Shown piece by piece: positions 52,615 through 61,540 of a stretch of DNA of 64,000 nt (position 1 is the stretch's first letter; each line of letters starts with the position of its first letter). Made by a program: the position numbers and the translations under genes. Source of the stretch: Ancylobacter sp. IITR112 (GTDB taxonomy: Bacteria; Pseudomonadota; Alphaproteobacteria; Rhizobiales; Xanthobacteraceae); assembly GCF_041415945.1 (NCBI RefSeq), contig NZ_JBGCUS010000001.1, positions 3,472,001-3,536,000 of the forward strand, written 5' to 3'. Under the pieces are notes generated by a model that ran no database searches, was not told the origin of the DNA, and saw nothing but the letters and a program-made list of their open reading frames with translations.

Positions 52615-53876
52615 CACACACCGCCCTTCGCGGGAGCATCGGCCAGCGGCACCGGGCTCACCCGGTCGCCGTCGCGCAGGAAGCCGGCGGCGCGGGCGAC
52701 GACACTCTCGCCCTCGGCCACGCCCTTGGTGATCTCGACATAGCCGTCGCCCTTCAGCCCGATCGTCACCGGGCGCCGGCGCACCGTGTCGCCCTCGACA
52801 ACGAGCACGAAGGCGCCTTCCGGGGCGAACTGCACCGCTGATTGCGGCAGCGCGACGCCGTCATGGCGGGCGATCTCGATCACCCCGCGCCCATAGGCGC
52901 CGGGGCGCAGGCGCGGATCGTCCGGCAGCGCCACCGCGACGCGGGCGAGGCGCGTGGCCGGGTCCACCTTGGCGCCGACGAGCCGCACCGTGCCGTCCAG
53001 CGGCTGATGGATGCCGGCGGGCGTCACCGCCACGCTGAGCCCCGGCGTGATGCGCGGAAGGGCCGATTCCGGCACTTCGGCGTCGAGGTCGATGGCGCCG
53101 TCCTTGACGATGCGGAACAGCGGCTCGCTATTGGCCGAGAGCACGATGGCGCCGATGCGGGCGGAGCGGGAGGAGACGATGCCGGCGAGCGGCGCCTTGA
53201 TCTCGGTCCGGGCGAGCCGCACCTCGATCTCGTCGCGCGTGGCCTTGATCTGGTCGGCCTCGGCCTGGGCGGCGGTGACCATTTCCTCGGCCGCCGTCAC
53301 CTGCGCCGTCGCCACCTTCACCGCCCGTTCGCGCTGGTCGAGCACTTCCTGCGAGGTCGCGCCGGTCTTGATCAGGGTACGCGCGCGCTCCACCGCCGCC
53401 TCCGCTTCGATAAGCTGCGCCTGCGCCTGCTGCAGTTGCGCCTTCTGCTGGGCGATGGCGGCCTGCGCCTTGGCGCCATTGGCGGTGTTCTGGGCGAGGA
53501 GCGTCTCCAGCATGTCGCGCGACAGCCGCGCCAGCACCTGGCCCTCGCTCACCCGATCGCCTTCCTCGACGAGAATCTCGGTGATCTGGTAGCCGTCGAT
53601 CTGCGGCCCGACCATGATCTCCTCGCGCGGCACCAGCGTGCCGGTCACCGGCAGCCGCTCCACCACCTCGCGCCGCGTGGCGGGCACGACGGAAATGGTG
53701 ATCCCCTTCACCTCATCGGGTTCCGGCGCGGCGACTTCGGCCTGCGCCGGCTCGAAAAGGCCGAGCCCGGCGGCGATGCGGTCACGGAAAGCATAGCCGG
53801 CAACACCGACCACAATGGCGGTCATGGTGAGGGCGAGGGCGATGCGCCCGCGCAGCGAGGGCGTCTTGGCGGTCAT
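52614..53876 (-). CDS. RND efflux adaptor (HlyD/membrane fusion protein)
   Basis: A 420-residue periplasmic adaptor. The N-terminal anchor is IALALTMTAIVVGVAGYAF, the biotinyl-lipoyl half is PVTGTLVPREEIMVGPQIDG, and residues about 140-230 are a coiled-coil hairpin rich in Ala/Gln/Glu (QAAIAQQKAQLQQAQAQLIE). The beta-barrel and membrane-proximal parts follow. The start at 53876 overlaps the TetR stop as ATGA. It links the pump to an outer-membrane tunnel. Confidence 0.92.
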   Translation of the reverse strand: MTAKTPSLRGRIALALTMTAIVVGVAGYAFRDRIAAGLGLFEPAQAEVAAPEPDEVKGITISVVPATRREVVERLPVTGTLVPREEIMVGPQIDGYQITEILVEEGDRVSEGQVLARLSRDMLETLLAQNTANGAKAQAAIAQQKAQLQQAQAQLIEAEAAVERARTLIKTGATSQEVLDQRERAVKVATAQVTAAEEMVTAAQAEADQIKATRDEIEVRLARTEIKAPLAGIVSSRSARIGAIVLSANSEPLFRIVKDGAIDLDAEVPESALPRITPGLSVAVTPAGIHQPLDGTVRLVGAKVDPATRLARVAVALPDDPRLRPGAYGRGVIEIARHDGVALPQSAVQFAPEGAFVLVVEGDTVRRRPVTIGLKGDGYVEITKGVAEGESVVARAAGFLRDGDRVSPVPLADAPAKGGV

Positions 53877-54559
53877 GATGTGCGGTCCGGTGAAAGGGTC
53901 GGCGCCGCGGCGGGCGCCAGCATGCGGGCGATCAGGCCGGCCAGGGCCGGCATCATCCGTTCGAGCGGCAGGCCGGGCTCGAAGCTGCGGCGCAGCACCA
54001 GCCCGTCGCCAATGGCGTTGATCATCAGCATGGCAACGTCGGGGTCGATGGCCGGGTCGATTTCCCCGCGCGCCTGCGCGGCGACGAAATGGCTGCGGAT
54101 CGCCGCGTTCATCTCGTCCTCGACAGCGTCGAAGATCGGCTTCAGCGCCGGGTTGCGCGCGGCCTCGGCATAGATTTCCGGCCCGAGTTCCAGGCACACC
54201 ATCGGCTCCTCGCCGGAGAACAGCGCCTCGCCCATGCGGGCAAGCCCCTCGACGAAGCTCGGGGCCGATTCCAGCCGCTCCAGGCAGCTCATCCGCACCG
54301 CCCGCTCCTCATCGACAATGGCGATGATGATCGACTCCTTGGAGGGGAAGTAGCGGTAGAGCGCGCCCGGGCTCATGCCGGCTTCGGTGCAGATCTGCTG
54401 CATCGAGGTGCCGTGGAAGCCGGAGCGTGTGAAACAGGCGATCGCCGCGTCAAGCACGCGCCGGCGCGGATCGCGCCGCTCCTTCGGCGCGGGGCCGGGC
54501 GCCGCCGGCGCGGCGGCCTTGGCGGCGGAGTGAGCGGCAGGCGTGGCAAGGGGGGTCAT
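53873..54559 (-). CDS. TetR/AcrR-family repressor of the efflux operon
   Basis: A 228-residue regulator. The N-terminal 30 residues are Ala/Pro-rich, then the TetR helix-turn-helix RRRVLDAAIACFTRSGFHGTSMQQICTEAG and MSPGALYRYFPSKES follow. The rest is a ligand-binding helical domain. It is the first gene of its own operon (tetR-HlyD-RND), and two operators sit directly upstream, so it likely represses itself and the pump. Start 54559 is preferred; a GTG or ATG further upstream would reach into the operator. Confidence 0.9.
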   Translation of the reverse strand: MTPLATPAAHSAAKAAAPAAPGPAPKERRDPRRRVLDAAIACFTRSGFHGTSMQQICTEAGMSPGALYRYFPSKESIIIAIVDEERAVRMSCLERLESAPSFVEGLARMGEALFSGEEPMVCLELGPEIYAEAARNPALKPIFDAVEDEMNAAIRSHFVAAQARGEIDPAIDPDVAMLMINAIGDGLVLRRSFEPGLPLERMMPALAGLIARMLAPAAAPTLSPDRTS

Positions 54560-54578
54560 ACACCGTCCCGGATTGGAG

Positions 54579-54640
54579 CGAACGTTCGTTCGCATTTAGT
54601 CAGAGCGGCGCGGCGAGTCAAGAACGAACGTTCGTTCGCA
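54579..54640. promoter_or_regulatory. Two TetR-type operators
   Basis: The 15-mer GAACGTTCGTTCGCA occurs at 54580-54594 and again at 54626-54640, 46 bases apart. The upstream copy is extended to the perfect 16-base palindrome GAACGAACGTTCGTTC (54622-54637); the other contains CGAACGTTCG. Two identical symmetric sites directly before tetR are the expected arrangement for autoregulation. Confidence 0.8.
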
Positions 54641-54730
54641 CCGGAAGGCCGCCACAGCGCGACGCCCTACCCGCCGGGCCGGGCGCGGCGCGGACGCCGC
54701 GAGCAAGGGCGGCGAACCGCGGCGCCGGCT

Positions 54731-55243
54731 CTACGGCGCCGGCGCCACCACCGGCTGGAACACGCTCACCACCTGCTCATAGACCGGCCGCTTGAACGGG
54801 ACGATCAGGCCCGGCGTGCGCTCCAGCTTTTCCCAGCGCCAGGCGACGAATTCCGGCTTGTGCTGGCCGCCGCCGGGGTTGAGCACGTCGATCTCGTCGT
54901 CCGTGCCGGTGAAGCGCAGCGCGATCCATTTCTGCGTCTGGCCGCGATAGCGGCCCTTCCAGGCCTGCCGCGCCAGCGGTTCCGGCAGGTCATAGGCGAA
55001 CCAGTCCGGCGCCGTGGCCAGCATCTCCACCGAGGAGACGTTGGTCTCCTCATAGAGCTCGCGCCGCGCCGCCGCCTCCGGGCTTTCGCCCTCGTCAATG
55101 CCGCCCTGCGGCATCTGCCAGGAATGCTGCGCGTCCACCTGTTCCGGCCCGCCCCGGCGCTCGCCGAGAAAGACCAGACCGTCGCGATTGACAAGCACCA
55201 CCCCGACGCAGGGGCGATAGGGAAGCTGGTCGAAAGGGATCAT
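54731..55243 (-). CDS. rppH: RNA pyrophosphohydrolase (Nudix, RppH)
   Basis: A 170-residue Nudix hydrolase that removes pyrophosphate from 5'-triphosphate mRNA to trigger decay. [15 protein letters not shown] opens the fold, [14 protein letters not shown] leads into the Nudix box at 47-69 (RELYEETNV, with Asn in place of the usual Gly), and [11 protein letters not shown] follows. Length and motifs match alphaproteobacterial RppH. It lies downstream of the S41 protease and the short membrane protein. Confidence 0.9.
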   Translation of the reverse strand: MIPFDQLPYRPCVGVVLVNRDGLVFLGERRGGPEQVDAQHSWQMPQGGIDEGESPEAAARRELYEETNVSSVEMLATAPDWFAYDLPEPLARQAWKGRYRGQTQKWIALRFTGTDDEIDVLNPGGGQHKPEFVAWRWEKLERTPGLIVPFKRPVYEQVVSVFQPVVAPAP

Positions 55244-55331
55244 GACGCCACCGCAGGGAGCTGGAACACGGGCCGGGCGGGATCATAGGCGAGCGGCGGC
55301 GCGATGCCAGAGGCCACGCATCGCCGGCTGG

Positions 55332-55757
55332 TCATGGGGTTAACGTCGCGTCGCCAGTGCCGCCGGCCAGCGGCCCCGGCGCGGTGGAATCGAGCAGGCC
55401 CGGACCGGCCAGCACCTCGCGTCGTCCGGTCGCGCCGTCGAACACGGTGATGCTCACGCCGTCATCGGCGCCAAGGCTCGGGCGCAACGCCGGCATGTCG
55501 GCGGCGACGCCCATGGTCGGGAAGCCGCTCGTCTCCAGCGTCAGCGGCGGGCTTTGCGGCGCGCCCGCCGCGCCGGGCCGCAGCACATAGGCCGCCACCG
55601 CGACGCTGAGCACGGAAAGCGCGGCGACGCCGAACACCCCCACCGCCGCATAGTGCCGCGCATGATCGCGGACGGCGTCGCGGCCGGGCAGGCTGTCGCC
55701 GGCGGGCGACAGGTCCGGCGGGCGGGGCGGCAGGCGGAGAGGAGCAGCGCGGTTCAT
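55332..55757 (-). CDS. Short membrane-anchored protein, possible remnant of a divergent polysaccharide deacetylase
   Basis: A 141-residue protein: an N-terminal Pro/Arg-rich tail, one hydrophobic helix (YAAVGVFGVAALSVLSVAVAA) at about 37-57, and a periplasmic tail ending ITVFDGATGRREVL and a short Gly/Pro-rich end. In related genomes I recall a divergent polysaccharide deacetylase gene at this spot, with an N-terminal helix and a TIIDG-S/T-G-R-type strand ahead of the catalytic NodB-like domain. That domain is missing here, as rppH starts 88 bases on. The resemblance is short, so an unrelated small protein is possible. Confidence 0.55.
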   Translation of the reverse strand: MNRAAPLRLPPRPPDLSPAGDSLPGRDAVRDHARHYAAVGVFGVAALSVLSVAVAAYVLRPGAAGAPQSPPLTLETSGFPTMGVAADMPALRPSLGADDGVSITVFDGATGRREVLAGPGLLDSTAPGPLAGGTGDATLTP

Positions 55758-55884
55758 GCCGCCTTTGTCGCCGCCGACCAAGGCGGGATCGCGGCAGAAT
55801 CGGGCATTCGGCGCGGCAGCGCGAAAAAGCGCCAGGGCCGCTTCAGGTACAGGGCCGCCAAAAGGGAAAAGGCCCGAAAAGCTA

Positions 55885-55910
55885 AAGGCCCGCTTGGGGA
55901 AGCGGGCCTT
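55885..55910 (-). terminator. Intrinsic terminator after the S41 protease gene
   Basis: Stem AAGGCCCGCTT / AAGCGGGCCTT (11 perfect pairs) with a GGGG loop, 54 bases after the protease stop on the minus strand. The transcript continues with TTAGCTTTTC. It would separate rlmH-envC-protease from the genes further down. Confidence 0.75.
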
Positions 55911-55964
55911 GCTCTGTTCGAGGTCGCCATCGGCACAGGGCCGGCGGCGTCCAGTCAGGTGCGA

Positions 55965-57314
55965 TCAGTTCGGCACCGCCGCCTTGGGATCGGCGGGATA
56001 GGCGGCGTTCTTCTGCACGCCCTCGATCAGGTCGATCGCCAGCTTGAGCTGGGTGTCGTCCTTCGGGTCCGGCGGCACATAGGCGGGGGAGCCGGTCTGC
56101 TCGTCCTCGCCATTCTTCAGATGGCCCTTGAGCGAGGCTTCGCCGCGCGTGGTCTCGACGCCCGCCGCCTCGGCCTTTTCCTTCACATCCTGCGGCACGT
56201 CCTGCACCAGCTCGATGTCGGGCTGGATGCCCTTGGCCTGGATCGAGCGGCCCGACGGCGTGTAGTAGCGTGCCGTGGTCAGCTTGATCGCGGCATTGCC
56301 GGAAACCGGGATCACCGTCTGCACCGAGCCCTTGCCGAAGGACAGCGAGCCCAGCACCGTCGCGCGCTTGTGGTCCTGCAGCGCGCCGGCGACGATTTCC
56401 GAGGCCGAGGCCGAGCCGCCATTGACCAGCACGATGATCGGCTTGCCATTGGCGAGGTCGCCCGGCCGCGCATTGCGGCGCTCGGTCTGCTCAGGGTCGC
56501 GGCCGCGGGTGGAGACGATCTCGCCGCGGTCGAGGAAGGTGTCGGACACGTCGATCGCCTGGTCGAGCAGCCCGCCCGGATTGTTGCGCAGGTCGATGAT
56601 GAAGCCCTTGAGCTTGTCCTCGCCGATCTGCTTGGTCAGGTCGGCCACCGCCTTCTTCAGCCCCTCGCCGGTCTGTTCGCTGAAGGAGGTGATGCGGATA
56701 TAGCCGATATCGCCATTTTCGACCCGGGCGCGCACCGACTTGATGTTGATGATGTCGCGGGTGATCGACAGCTCGATCGGCTTGTCCTGGCCCTTGCGGA
56801 TGATGGTGAGCTTGATCGGCGTGTTGACCGCGCCGCGCATCTTGTCGACCGCCTGGTTCAGGGTCATGCCCTTCACCTCTTCACCGTCGAGCTTGGCGAT
56901 CAGGTCGCCCGCCTGCACGCCGGCCTTGGCCGCCGGGGTGTCGTCGATCGGGGCGACGACCTTCACGAGGCCGTCCTCCATCGTCACCTCGATGCCGAGC
57001 CCGCCGAACTGGCCGCGGGTCTGCACCTGCATGTCGCGGAAATCCTTCGCATCCATATAGGTGGAGTGCGGGTCCAGCGAGGACAGCATGCCGTTGATCG
57101 CCGCCTCGACCAGCTTCGAATCGTCGGGCTTTTCCACATAGTCGGCACGCACGCGCTCGAACACGTCGCCGAACAGGTTGAGCTGGCGGTACGTATCCGA
57201 CGCCGCCGCCATCGCCGCCGTCGGCTCAAGCAGCAGCCGCGGCTGGGTGGCGCCGACCGCGATCAGGGCGCCGGCCGCCGCACCGAAGAGAAATACAGAC
57301 GTCCTACGCATCAT
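55965..57314 (-). CDS. S41-family carboxy-terminal processing protease
   Basis: A 449-residue periplasmic serine protease. The N-terminal anchor is SVFLFGAAAGALIAVGA, then SLDPHSTYMDAKDFRDM. The PDZ domain (about 95-175) is GGLGIEVTMEDGLVKVVAPIDD and AGVQAGDLIAKLDG. The catalytic domain has NGGSASASEIVAGALQDHKR with the Ser nucleophile and SFGKGSVQT with the Lys base. It trims envelope proteins. The start overlaps the EnvC stop as ATGA. Confidence 0.93.
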   Translation of the reverse strand: MMRRTSVFLFGAAAGALIAVGATQPRLLLEPTAAMAAASDTYRQLNLFGDVFERVRADYVEKPDDSKLVEAAINGMLSSLDPHSTYMDAKDFRDMQVQTRGQFGGLGIEVTMEDGLVKVVAPIDDTPAAKAGVQAGDLIAKLDGEEVKGMTLNQAVDKMRGAVNTPIKLTIIRKGQDKPIELSITRDIINIKSVRARVENGDIGYIRITSFSEQTGEGLKKAVADLTKQIGEDKLKGFIIDLRNNPGGLLDQAIDVSDTFLDRGEIVSTRGRDPEQTERRNARPGDLANGKPIIVLVNGGSASASEIVAGALQDHKRATVLGSLSFGKGSVQTVIPVSGNAAIKLTTARYYTPSGRSIQAKGIQPDIELVQDVPQDVKEKAEAAGVETTRGEASLKGHLKNGEDEQTGSPAYVPPDPKDDTQLKLAIDLIEGVQKNAAYPADPKAAVPN

Positions 57315-58660
57315 CCGCGTACCTTCTCGCTTTCGCTCGTCGCCCACCATGGCGTTGGATCAATCGAGTTTCCATCCTTGCGGAACTCGACGTAGAGAAT
57401 GGGTTGGGCGGTTCCAAGGCCGGCCGACGAGACGAGCTGGGGACCGCGCCCCATGATCCCGACCGGCTCGCCCGAGAGCACGAACTGACCCAATTCCACC
57501 GTGATCTTATCCATTCCGGCCAGCAGGATATGATAACCATTGCCAGCATTGATAATTAACAGTTGTCCATATGAGCGGAAAGGCCCGGCATAAACCACCC
57601 AGCCATCGCTGGGCGAGGCGACCTGGGCCTCGATCCGCGTGCCGAGCGAGAGCCCTTTTTCCTGCCCGCCATAGCCGTCATCGGCGCCGAAGGCCTTCAG
57701 CACCGTGCCGCCCACCGGCAGCGGCAGCAGCCCCTTGGCGTCGTCGAAGGCGACGCCGGGGCTGAGCCGGCCGGGGTTCTGCAGCGCCGCCAGCCTGTCG
57801 GCCGTGCTGCCCGCCGGCCCTTGCGCCGCCTCGCTTTGCGCGGCTTCCTGCGCCGCCTTGCGGGTGGCGGCGATCTCGGTCTCCATCCGCGCCATCAGCT
57901 CGCGCACATTGCCCGCCTCGGCGGCGAGCGCGGCGGCACGGGTCTTCTCGTCGGCGAGCGCCGCCTCGCCCTGCTGCAGCGAGTTCTTCTTCTCCTCGAT
58001 CAGCGCGGCGGTGCGGGCGCGTTCATCGGCGAGGGAACGTTTCAATTCTGCGAGAGCGTCGCGTTCGCGCGCCGTGTCCTGGCGCACCCGCTCCTGCGCG
58101 GCGAGTTCGCTGGCGAGCAGGTCGGTCTCCGCCTTCAGCTCCGGCAGCACCGCGCCGAGCATCATGGCCGAGCGGATCGATTCCAGCGCGTCGTCCGGGC
58201 GCACCATCAGCGCCGGGGGCGGGCGCCGGCCGAGCCGCACCAGCCCGCCCAGCACCTCGGCCAGCACGGCGCGGCGGGCCTCCAGCGATTCCTTGATGTC
58301 CGCCGCCTCGCGGCCCAGAAGCAGCAGGCGCTGCTCGCTGGCGTCCAGCTTGGCTTCGGTCTCGCGCACACGGATGGCGGTGTCGAGCAGGGCCTCGTTC
58401 AGCTTGGCGCGGTCGCCCTCCAGCGCCGCCACCTCGGCGGCGAGGCGCTTCTGCACGGCGGTGGAATCCTTCAGCTCGGCATTGAGCCGCTCGATCCGTT
58501 GCTGCTGTTCCTGCTGCTTGTCCTTCGGCGCGGCGGGCACCGTCTGCGCCCCCGCCGGCAGGCCGAGCGCCGTCACCAGCGCCAGCGCGCAGGCCCCCGT
58601 CACCGCCGCGCGCAATGGCGGGCGGGGCGCGGGGGGCGAAGCGGGGCGGCGCGCGGGCAT
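57311..58660 (-). CDS. EnvC-like murein hydrolase activator (degenerate M23 peptidase)
   Basis: A 449-residue periplasmic protein with a signal peptide (GACALALVTALGLPAGAQ), a long coiled coil over about residues 45-280 (QQEQQQRIERLNAELKDS; KSSLADERARTAALIEEKK-like repeats), and a C-terminal LytM domain with PVGGTVLKAFGADDGYGG, GWVVYAGPFRSYGQLLIINA and YHILLAGMDKI. Metal-binding His/Asp residues of active M23 enzymes are not evident, so it likely activates amidases during cell separation. It is coupled to the S41 protease. Confidence 0.9.
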   Translation of the reverse strand: MPARRPASPPAPRPPLRAAVTGACALALVTALGLPAGAQTVPAAPKDKQQEQQQRIERLNAELKDSTAVQKRLAAEVAALEGDRAKLNEALLDTAIRVRETEAKLDASEQRLLLLGREAADIKESLEARRAVLAEVLGGLVRLGRRPPPALMVRPDDALESIRSAMMLGAVLPELKAETDLLASELAAQERVRQDTARERDALAELKRSLADERARTAALIEEKKNSLQQGEAALADEKTRAAALAAEAGNVRELMARMETEIAATRKAAQEAAQSEAAQGPAGSTADRLAALQNPGRLSPGVAFDDAKGLLPLPVGGTVLKAFGADDGYGGQEKGLSLGTRIEAQVASPSDGWVVYAGPFRSYGQLLIINAGNGYHILLAGMDKITVELGQFVLSGEPVGIMGRGPQLVSSAGLGTAQPILYVEFRKDGNSIDPTPWWATSESEKVRG

Positions 58661-58711
58661 CGGAATAGGAGGGGCCGGCGTGGTTAAGAACAGGTTAGCG
58701 CCGCCGCCCGT

Positions 58712-59194
58712 TCAGGCCTTGTGATAGGGATGGCCTGCGAGGATCGTCGTCGCGCGGTAAATCTGCTCGGCCAGCATGACGCGGACGAGCTGGTGGGGAA
58801 AGGTGGCGCGGCCAAAGGCGATCAGCCGGTCCGCCCGCCCGCGCACCGCCTCACTCAGCCCGTCCGCTCCGCCAATGACGAAGCTCAGCGAGCGCGACCC
58901 CCGGTCGCGCAGCGCGGCGAGGTCGGCGGCGATCTGTTCGCTGGTCATCTCCGCGCCGCGCGGGTCGAGCGCGATCACCGCCCCCGCATCGGGCAGGGCG
59001 GCGAGCAGCGCCGCGCCCTCCTCGGCCATGCGGTCCTCGGGCCGGCGCGCCGCGCTCTCGCCGATCTCGGTCACGTCGGGCCCGGAAAGGCCGAGCGCCC
59101 GCCCGCCCTTGGCCGAGCGGTCGAGATAGCGCGCGCACAATTCCCGTTCGGGCCCGGCCTTCAGCCGGCCGACCGCGAGAAGGATGAGCCGCAA
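58712..59194 (-). CDS. rlmH: 23S rRNA (pseudouridine-1915-N3)-methyltransferase RlmH
   Basis: A 160-residue SPOUT methyltransferase acting on the 70S ribosome. [20 protein letters not shown] is the N-terminus, [16 protein letters not shown] the middle, [10 protein letters not shown] the SAM-binding knot and PYHKA the conserved C-terminus. The start is a TTG codon at 59194, eight bases after rsfS. It belongs to the conserved rsfS-rlmH pair. Confidence 0.95.
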   Translation of the reverse strand: MRLILLAVGRLKAGPERELCARYLDRSAKGGRALGLSGPDVTEIGESAARRPEDRMAEEGAALLAALPDAGAVIALDPRGAEMTSEQIAADLAALRDRGSRSLSFVIGGADGLSEAVRGRADRLIAFGRATFPHQLVRVMLAEQIYRATTILAGHPYHKA

Positions 59195-59201
59195 GACGCG
59201 C

Positions 59202-59615
59202 TCAGCCGCGCGTCAGCGTCGCCGGGCCGCCGGGAATGGCGGCCGACCACATCTTCTCGATATTGTAGAATCCGCGCACTTCCGGCTGGAAGATGTGGAC
59301 GATGACATCGCTCGCATCAATCAGCACCCAGTCGCAGGCCGGCAGGCCTTCGACGCGCACGCCGGAAACGCCACGGCCCTTGAGCGCCTCGACGAGGTGC
59401 TCGGCAATGGCGCCGACATGGCGCTGGTTGCGGCCGGAGGCGACGACCATGTAATCGGCAATGGTCGTCTTGCCGCGCAGTTCGATGGAGACGACGTCCT
59501 CGGCCTGGTCATCATCGAGACGGGCGAGTACGAGGGCAAGAATCTCCTCGGCGTCGAAGCGCGCGTCGGAGACAGGTGCAGTCGCCGGGCTGGTGTCGGC
59601 CGCTGCAAGCGCCAT
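59202..59615 (-). CDS. rsfS: Ribosomal silencing factor RsfS
   Basis: A 137-residue RsfS/DUF143 protein. [19 protein letters not shown] and [21 protein letters not shown] are diagnostic, and [24 protein letters not shown] sequence follows, ending in FYNIEKMW. It binds ribosomal protein L14 and blocks subunit joining in starvation. ATG 59615 fits the family; a longer start at 59675 is less likely. Its usual upstream neighbour nadD is 3.9 kb away at the window edge. Confidence 0.94.
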   Translation of the reverse strand: MALAAADTSPATAPVSDARFDAEEILALVLARLDDDQAEDVVSIELRGKTTIADYMVVASGRNQRHVGAIAEHLVEALKGRGVSGVRVEGLPACDWVLIDASDVIVHIFQPEVRGFYNIEKMWSAAIPGGPATLTRG

Positions 59616-59734
59616 GATGGACAGGGGTCCTGATCCTCTCGTCTTGACCGCAGGCCCCGGACGGACCTTCCGCACCGGGCCTGCCGGTTAAGGATAATGC
59701 GGATGGGCCCGATCTTCAACCGGGGGCCCCCGCC

Positions 59735-59932
59735 TCACTCCGCGCCCAGGCCCGCCAGCGTGAGCACCAGCCCGGCGCCACTGAGCCCGACGAGGAACAC
59801 GGCATAGGCTCCCTGCGCGGAGTCCGCGCGCAGGAAGCGGCGCGCCTGCCGCTCGCCCCGCGGCGGCAGGGCGATGACGAACAGCACTGCGGCGGTGAGG
59901 ATCAGGGCGGCGCCGATGATCAGTCCGGTCAT
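59735..59932 (-). CDS. Small two-helix membrane protein downstream of nhaA
   Basis: A 65-residue protein with two hydrophobic helices (LIIGAALILTAAVLFVIAL; YAVFLVGLSGAGLVLTLAGL) joined by an Arg-rich cytoplasmic loop (PPRGERQARRFLRAD). GGGAGAAGAG sits directly upstream of the ATG, and it begins 18 bases after nhaA ends, so it is a credible gene. I do not recognise a family. A role as a small partner of the antiporter is inference only. Confidence 0.55.
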   Translation of the reverse strand: MTGLIIGAALILTAAVLFVIALPPRGERQARRFLRADSAQGAYAVFLVGLSGAGLVLTLAGLGAE

Positions 59933-59950
59933 GGTCTCTTCTCCCGTGGA

Positions 59951-61315
59951 TCAACTGGGGGACGGGGCGAGCGCGCGCGCCCGCCGTGTGAGTCGCAGGC
60001 CGAAGGCGAGGCCGAGGCCGGCGGCGGCGAGCGAGGCGATCAACACGCCGAGCTTGGCCGCGCCGAGCAGCGCGGGATCGGCAAAGGCCAGCGTGGCGAT
60101 GAAGATCGACATGGTGAAGCCGATGCCCGCGAGCAGGCCGACCAGCAGCACCCCGGCCCAGCTCACGCCCGGCGGCAGGCTGCCCCAGCCGGCGCGCACC
60201 ACCAGCCAGCTCGCGGCGACGACGCCAAGCGGCTTGCCGATCACCAGAGCGACCACCACCCCGGCCGTGACGGCGAAGGCATCCGCGCGGCCGAAATCGA
60301 CCCCGTCGAGGCTAACCCCGGCATTGGCGAGGGCGAAGATCGGCATCACCCCATAGGCGACCCAGGGGTGCAGCACCATCTGCACCCGGGTCACCGGCGG
60401 CGTCATCTCGCGCTGGGCGATGGCGAGGCGGCGCAGGGCGGGCAGCAGGCTCGCCGCATCGGCGCTGCGCGCCGCCTTGCCGCGTATATCGTCGAGAGCG
60501 CGCTCCGCCGCGTGCAGCGCCGGCTCGCGCCCCCGCCCGGGCACCACCGGGGTGAGCATGCCGAGCATCACGCCGGCGAGCGTGGGGTGCGCGCCCGCCT
60601 GCAGCAAGCCGATCCACAGCACCGCGCCGGGCACGATATAGGCCCAGGCCGAGCCGATCCCGGCAAGCTGCAGCGCCACCACCATGACGATGCCGGCGAG
60701 CCCGACCAGAAGGCCGGCCGGGTCGATGCCGCCGGAATAGAACAGCGCGATGATGAGGATCGCGGCGATATCGTCGATGATGGCGAGCGCCAGCAGGAAG
60801 ACGCGGAGATTGGAGGGAATGGAGCGGCCGAGGATCGCCAGCACGCCGACGGCGAAGGCGATGTCGGTCGCGGTCGGCACCGCCCAGCCTTCGATCTGCC
60901 CCGGCGCACTGTTGAGCGAGACATAGATCAGCGCCGGCACCGCCACGCCGCCGACCGCCGCCGCCATCGGCAGCACCGCCGCGCGCAGCCGGGACAGCGC
61001 GCCTTCATGAATCTCCCGCCGGATCTCCATCCCGACGACGAGGAAGAACACTGTCATCAGCGCGTCATTGACCCAGAAATGCAGCGACTGCGAGACGGTG
61101 AAGCCGCCAAGGCCGAAGCTCAGCGGGGTGTGCCAGAGATCGTGATAGCTCTGTGCATAGGGCGAATTGGCCCAGATCAGCGCGATCGCCGCCGCGGCCA
61201 GCAGCACGAGGCCGCTCACCGCCTCGATATGCAGGAAACGCTCGGCGGCATGGAAGGCGCGCTCGGTGGCGAGGCGCGCACGCGCGCTGGTGCGACGATA
61301 AAGGCGTGACGGCAT
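59951..61315 (-). CDS. nhaA: Na+/H+ antiporter NhaA
   Basis: A 454-residue antiporter with about twelve helices. Diagnostic: [56 protein letters not shown], and the ion-binding Asp pair in [32 protein letters not shown] and [14 protein letters not shown] follow. It trades cytoplasmic sodium or lithium for protons at alkaline pH or high salt. The leader contains two strong hairpins. It lies in the segment separating nadD from rsfS. Confidence 0.94.
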   Translation of the reverse strand: MPSRLYRRTSARARLATERAFHAAERFLHIEAVSGLVLLAAAAIALIWANSPYAQSYHDLWHTPLSFGLGGFTVSQSLHFWVNDALMTVFFLVVGMEIRREIHEGALSRLRAAVLPMAAAVGGVAVPALIYVSLNSAPGQIEGWAVPTATDIAFAVGVLAILGRSIPSNLRVFLLALAIIDDIAAILIIALFYSGGIDPAGLLVGLAGIVMVVALQLAGIGSAWAYIVPGAVLWIGLLQAGAHPTLAGVMLGMLTPVVPGRGREPALHAAERALDDIRGKAARSADAASLLPALRRLAIAQREMTPPVTRVQMVLHPWVAYGVMPIFALANAGVSLDGVDFGRADAFAVTAGVVVALVIGKPLGVVAASWLVVRAGWGSLPPGVSWAGVLLVGLLAGIGFTMSIFIATLAFADPALLGAAKLGVLIASLAAAGLGLAFGLRLTRRARALAPSPS

Positions 61316-61318
61316 GCG

Positions 61319-61377
61319 GCAGGTCCCGCGCGGCGGCCCGACCTGCGCTTACCTGCCCCGGCTGCGGGATGCAGCCG
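61319..61377 (-). promoter_or_regulatory. Structured 5' leader of nhaA, possible riboswitch
   Basis: On the transcript, CGGCTGC-N5-GCAGCCG (61359-61377) is followed by GCAGGTC-N14-GACCTGC (61319-61346), whose 3' arm ends three bases before the AUG. Two perfect 7-base stems this close to the start suggest regulation of translation. Lithium/sodium-responsive nhaA leader RNAs (nhaA-I and nhaA-II motifs) are known; I could not match a consensus, so the identity is open. Confidence 0.4.
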
Positions 61378-61540
61378 ACGACACCCGGGAAGTGTTTTAG
61401 GCAAGCGGGCGACGAATTTCCAGACCTAACGGAAGGTATCGGCGCGCTTTCCGGCGCGGCGGCGCCTTGGCGCGGTCCTGGAGCCTGATCGGACCCGATT
61501 GCATTAGTCTGGTCGGCAAATCCGTCTCCGAATTCTGGCT

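Noticed and set aside
49447..52743. A 1098-codon open frame opposite the RND pump
   Set aside because: Same shadow effect; composition is His/Arg/Glu-rich and the RND gene explains the region.
57311..58660. EnvC-like protein as an active M23 endopeptidase
   Set aside because: The metal-binding His and Asp pattern of active LytM enzymes is not visible in the C-terminal domain.
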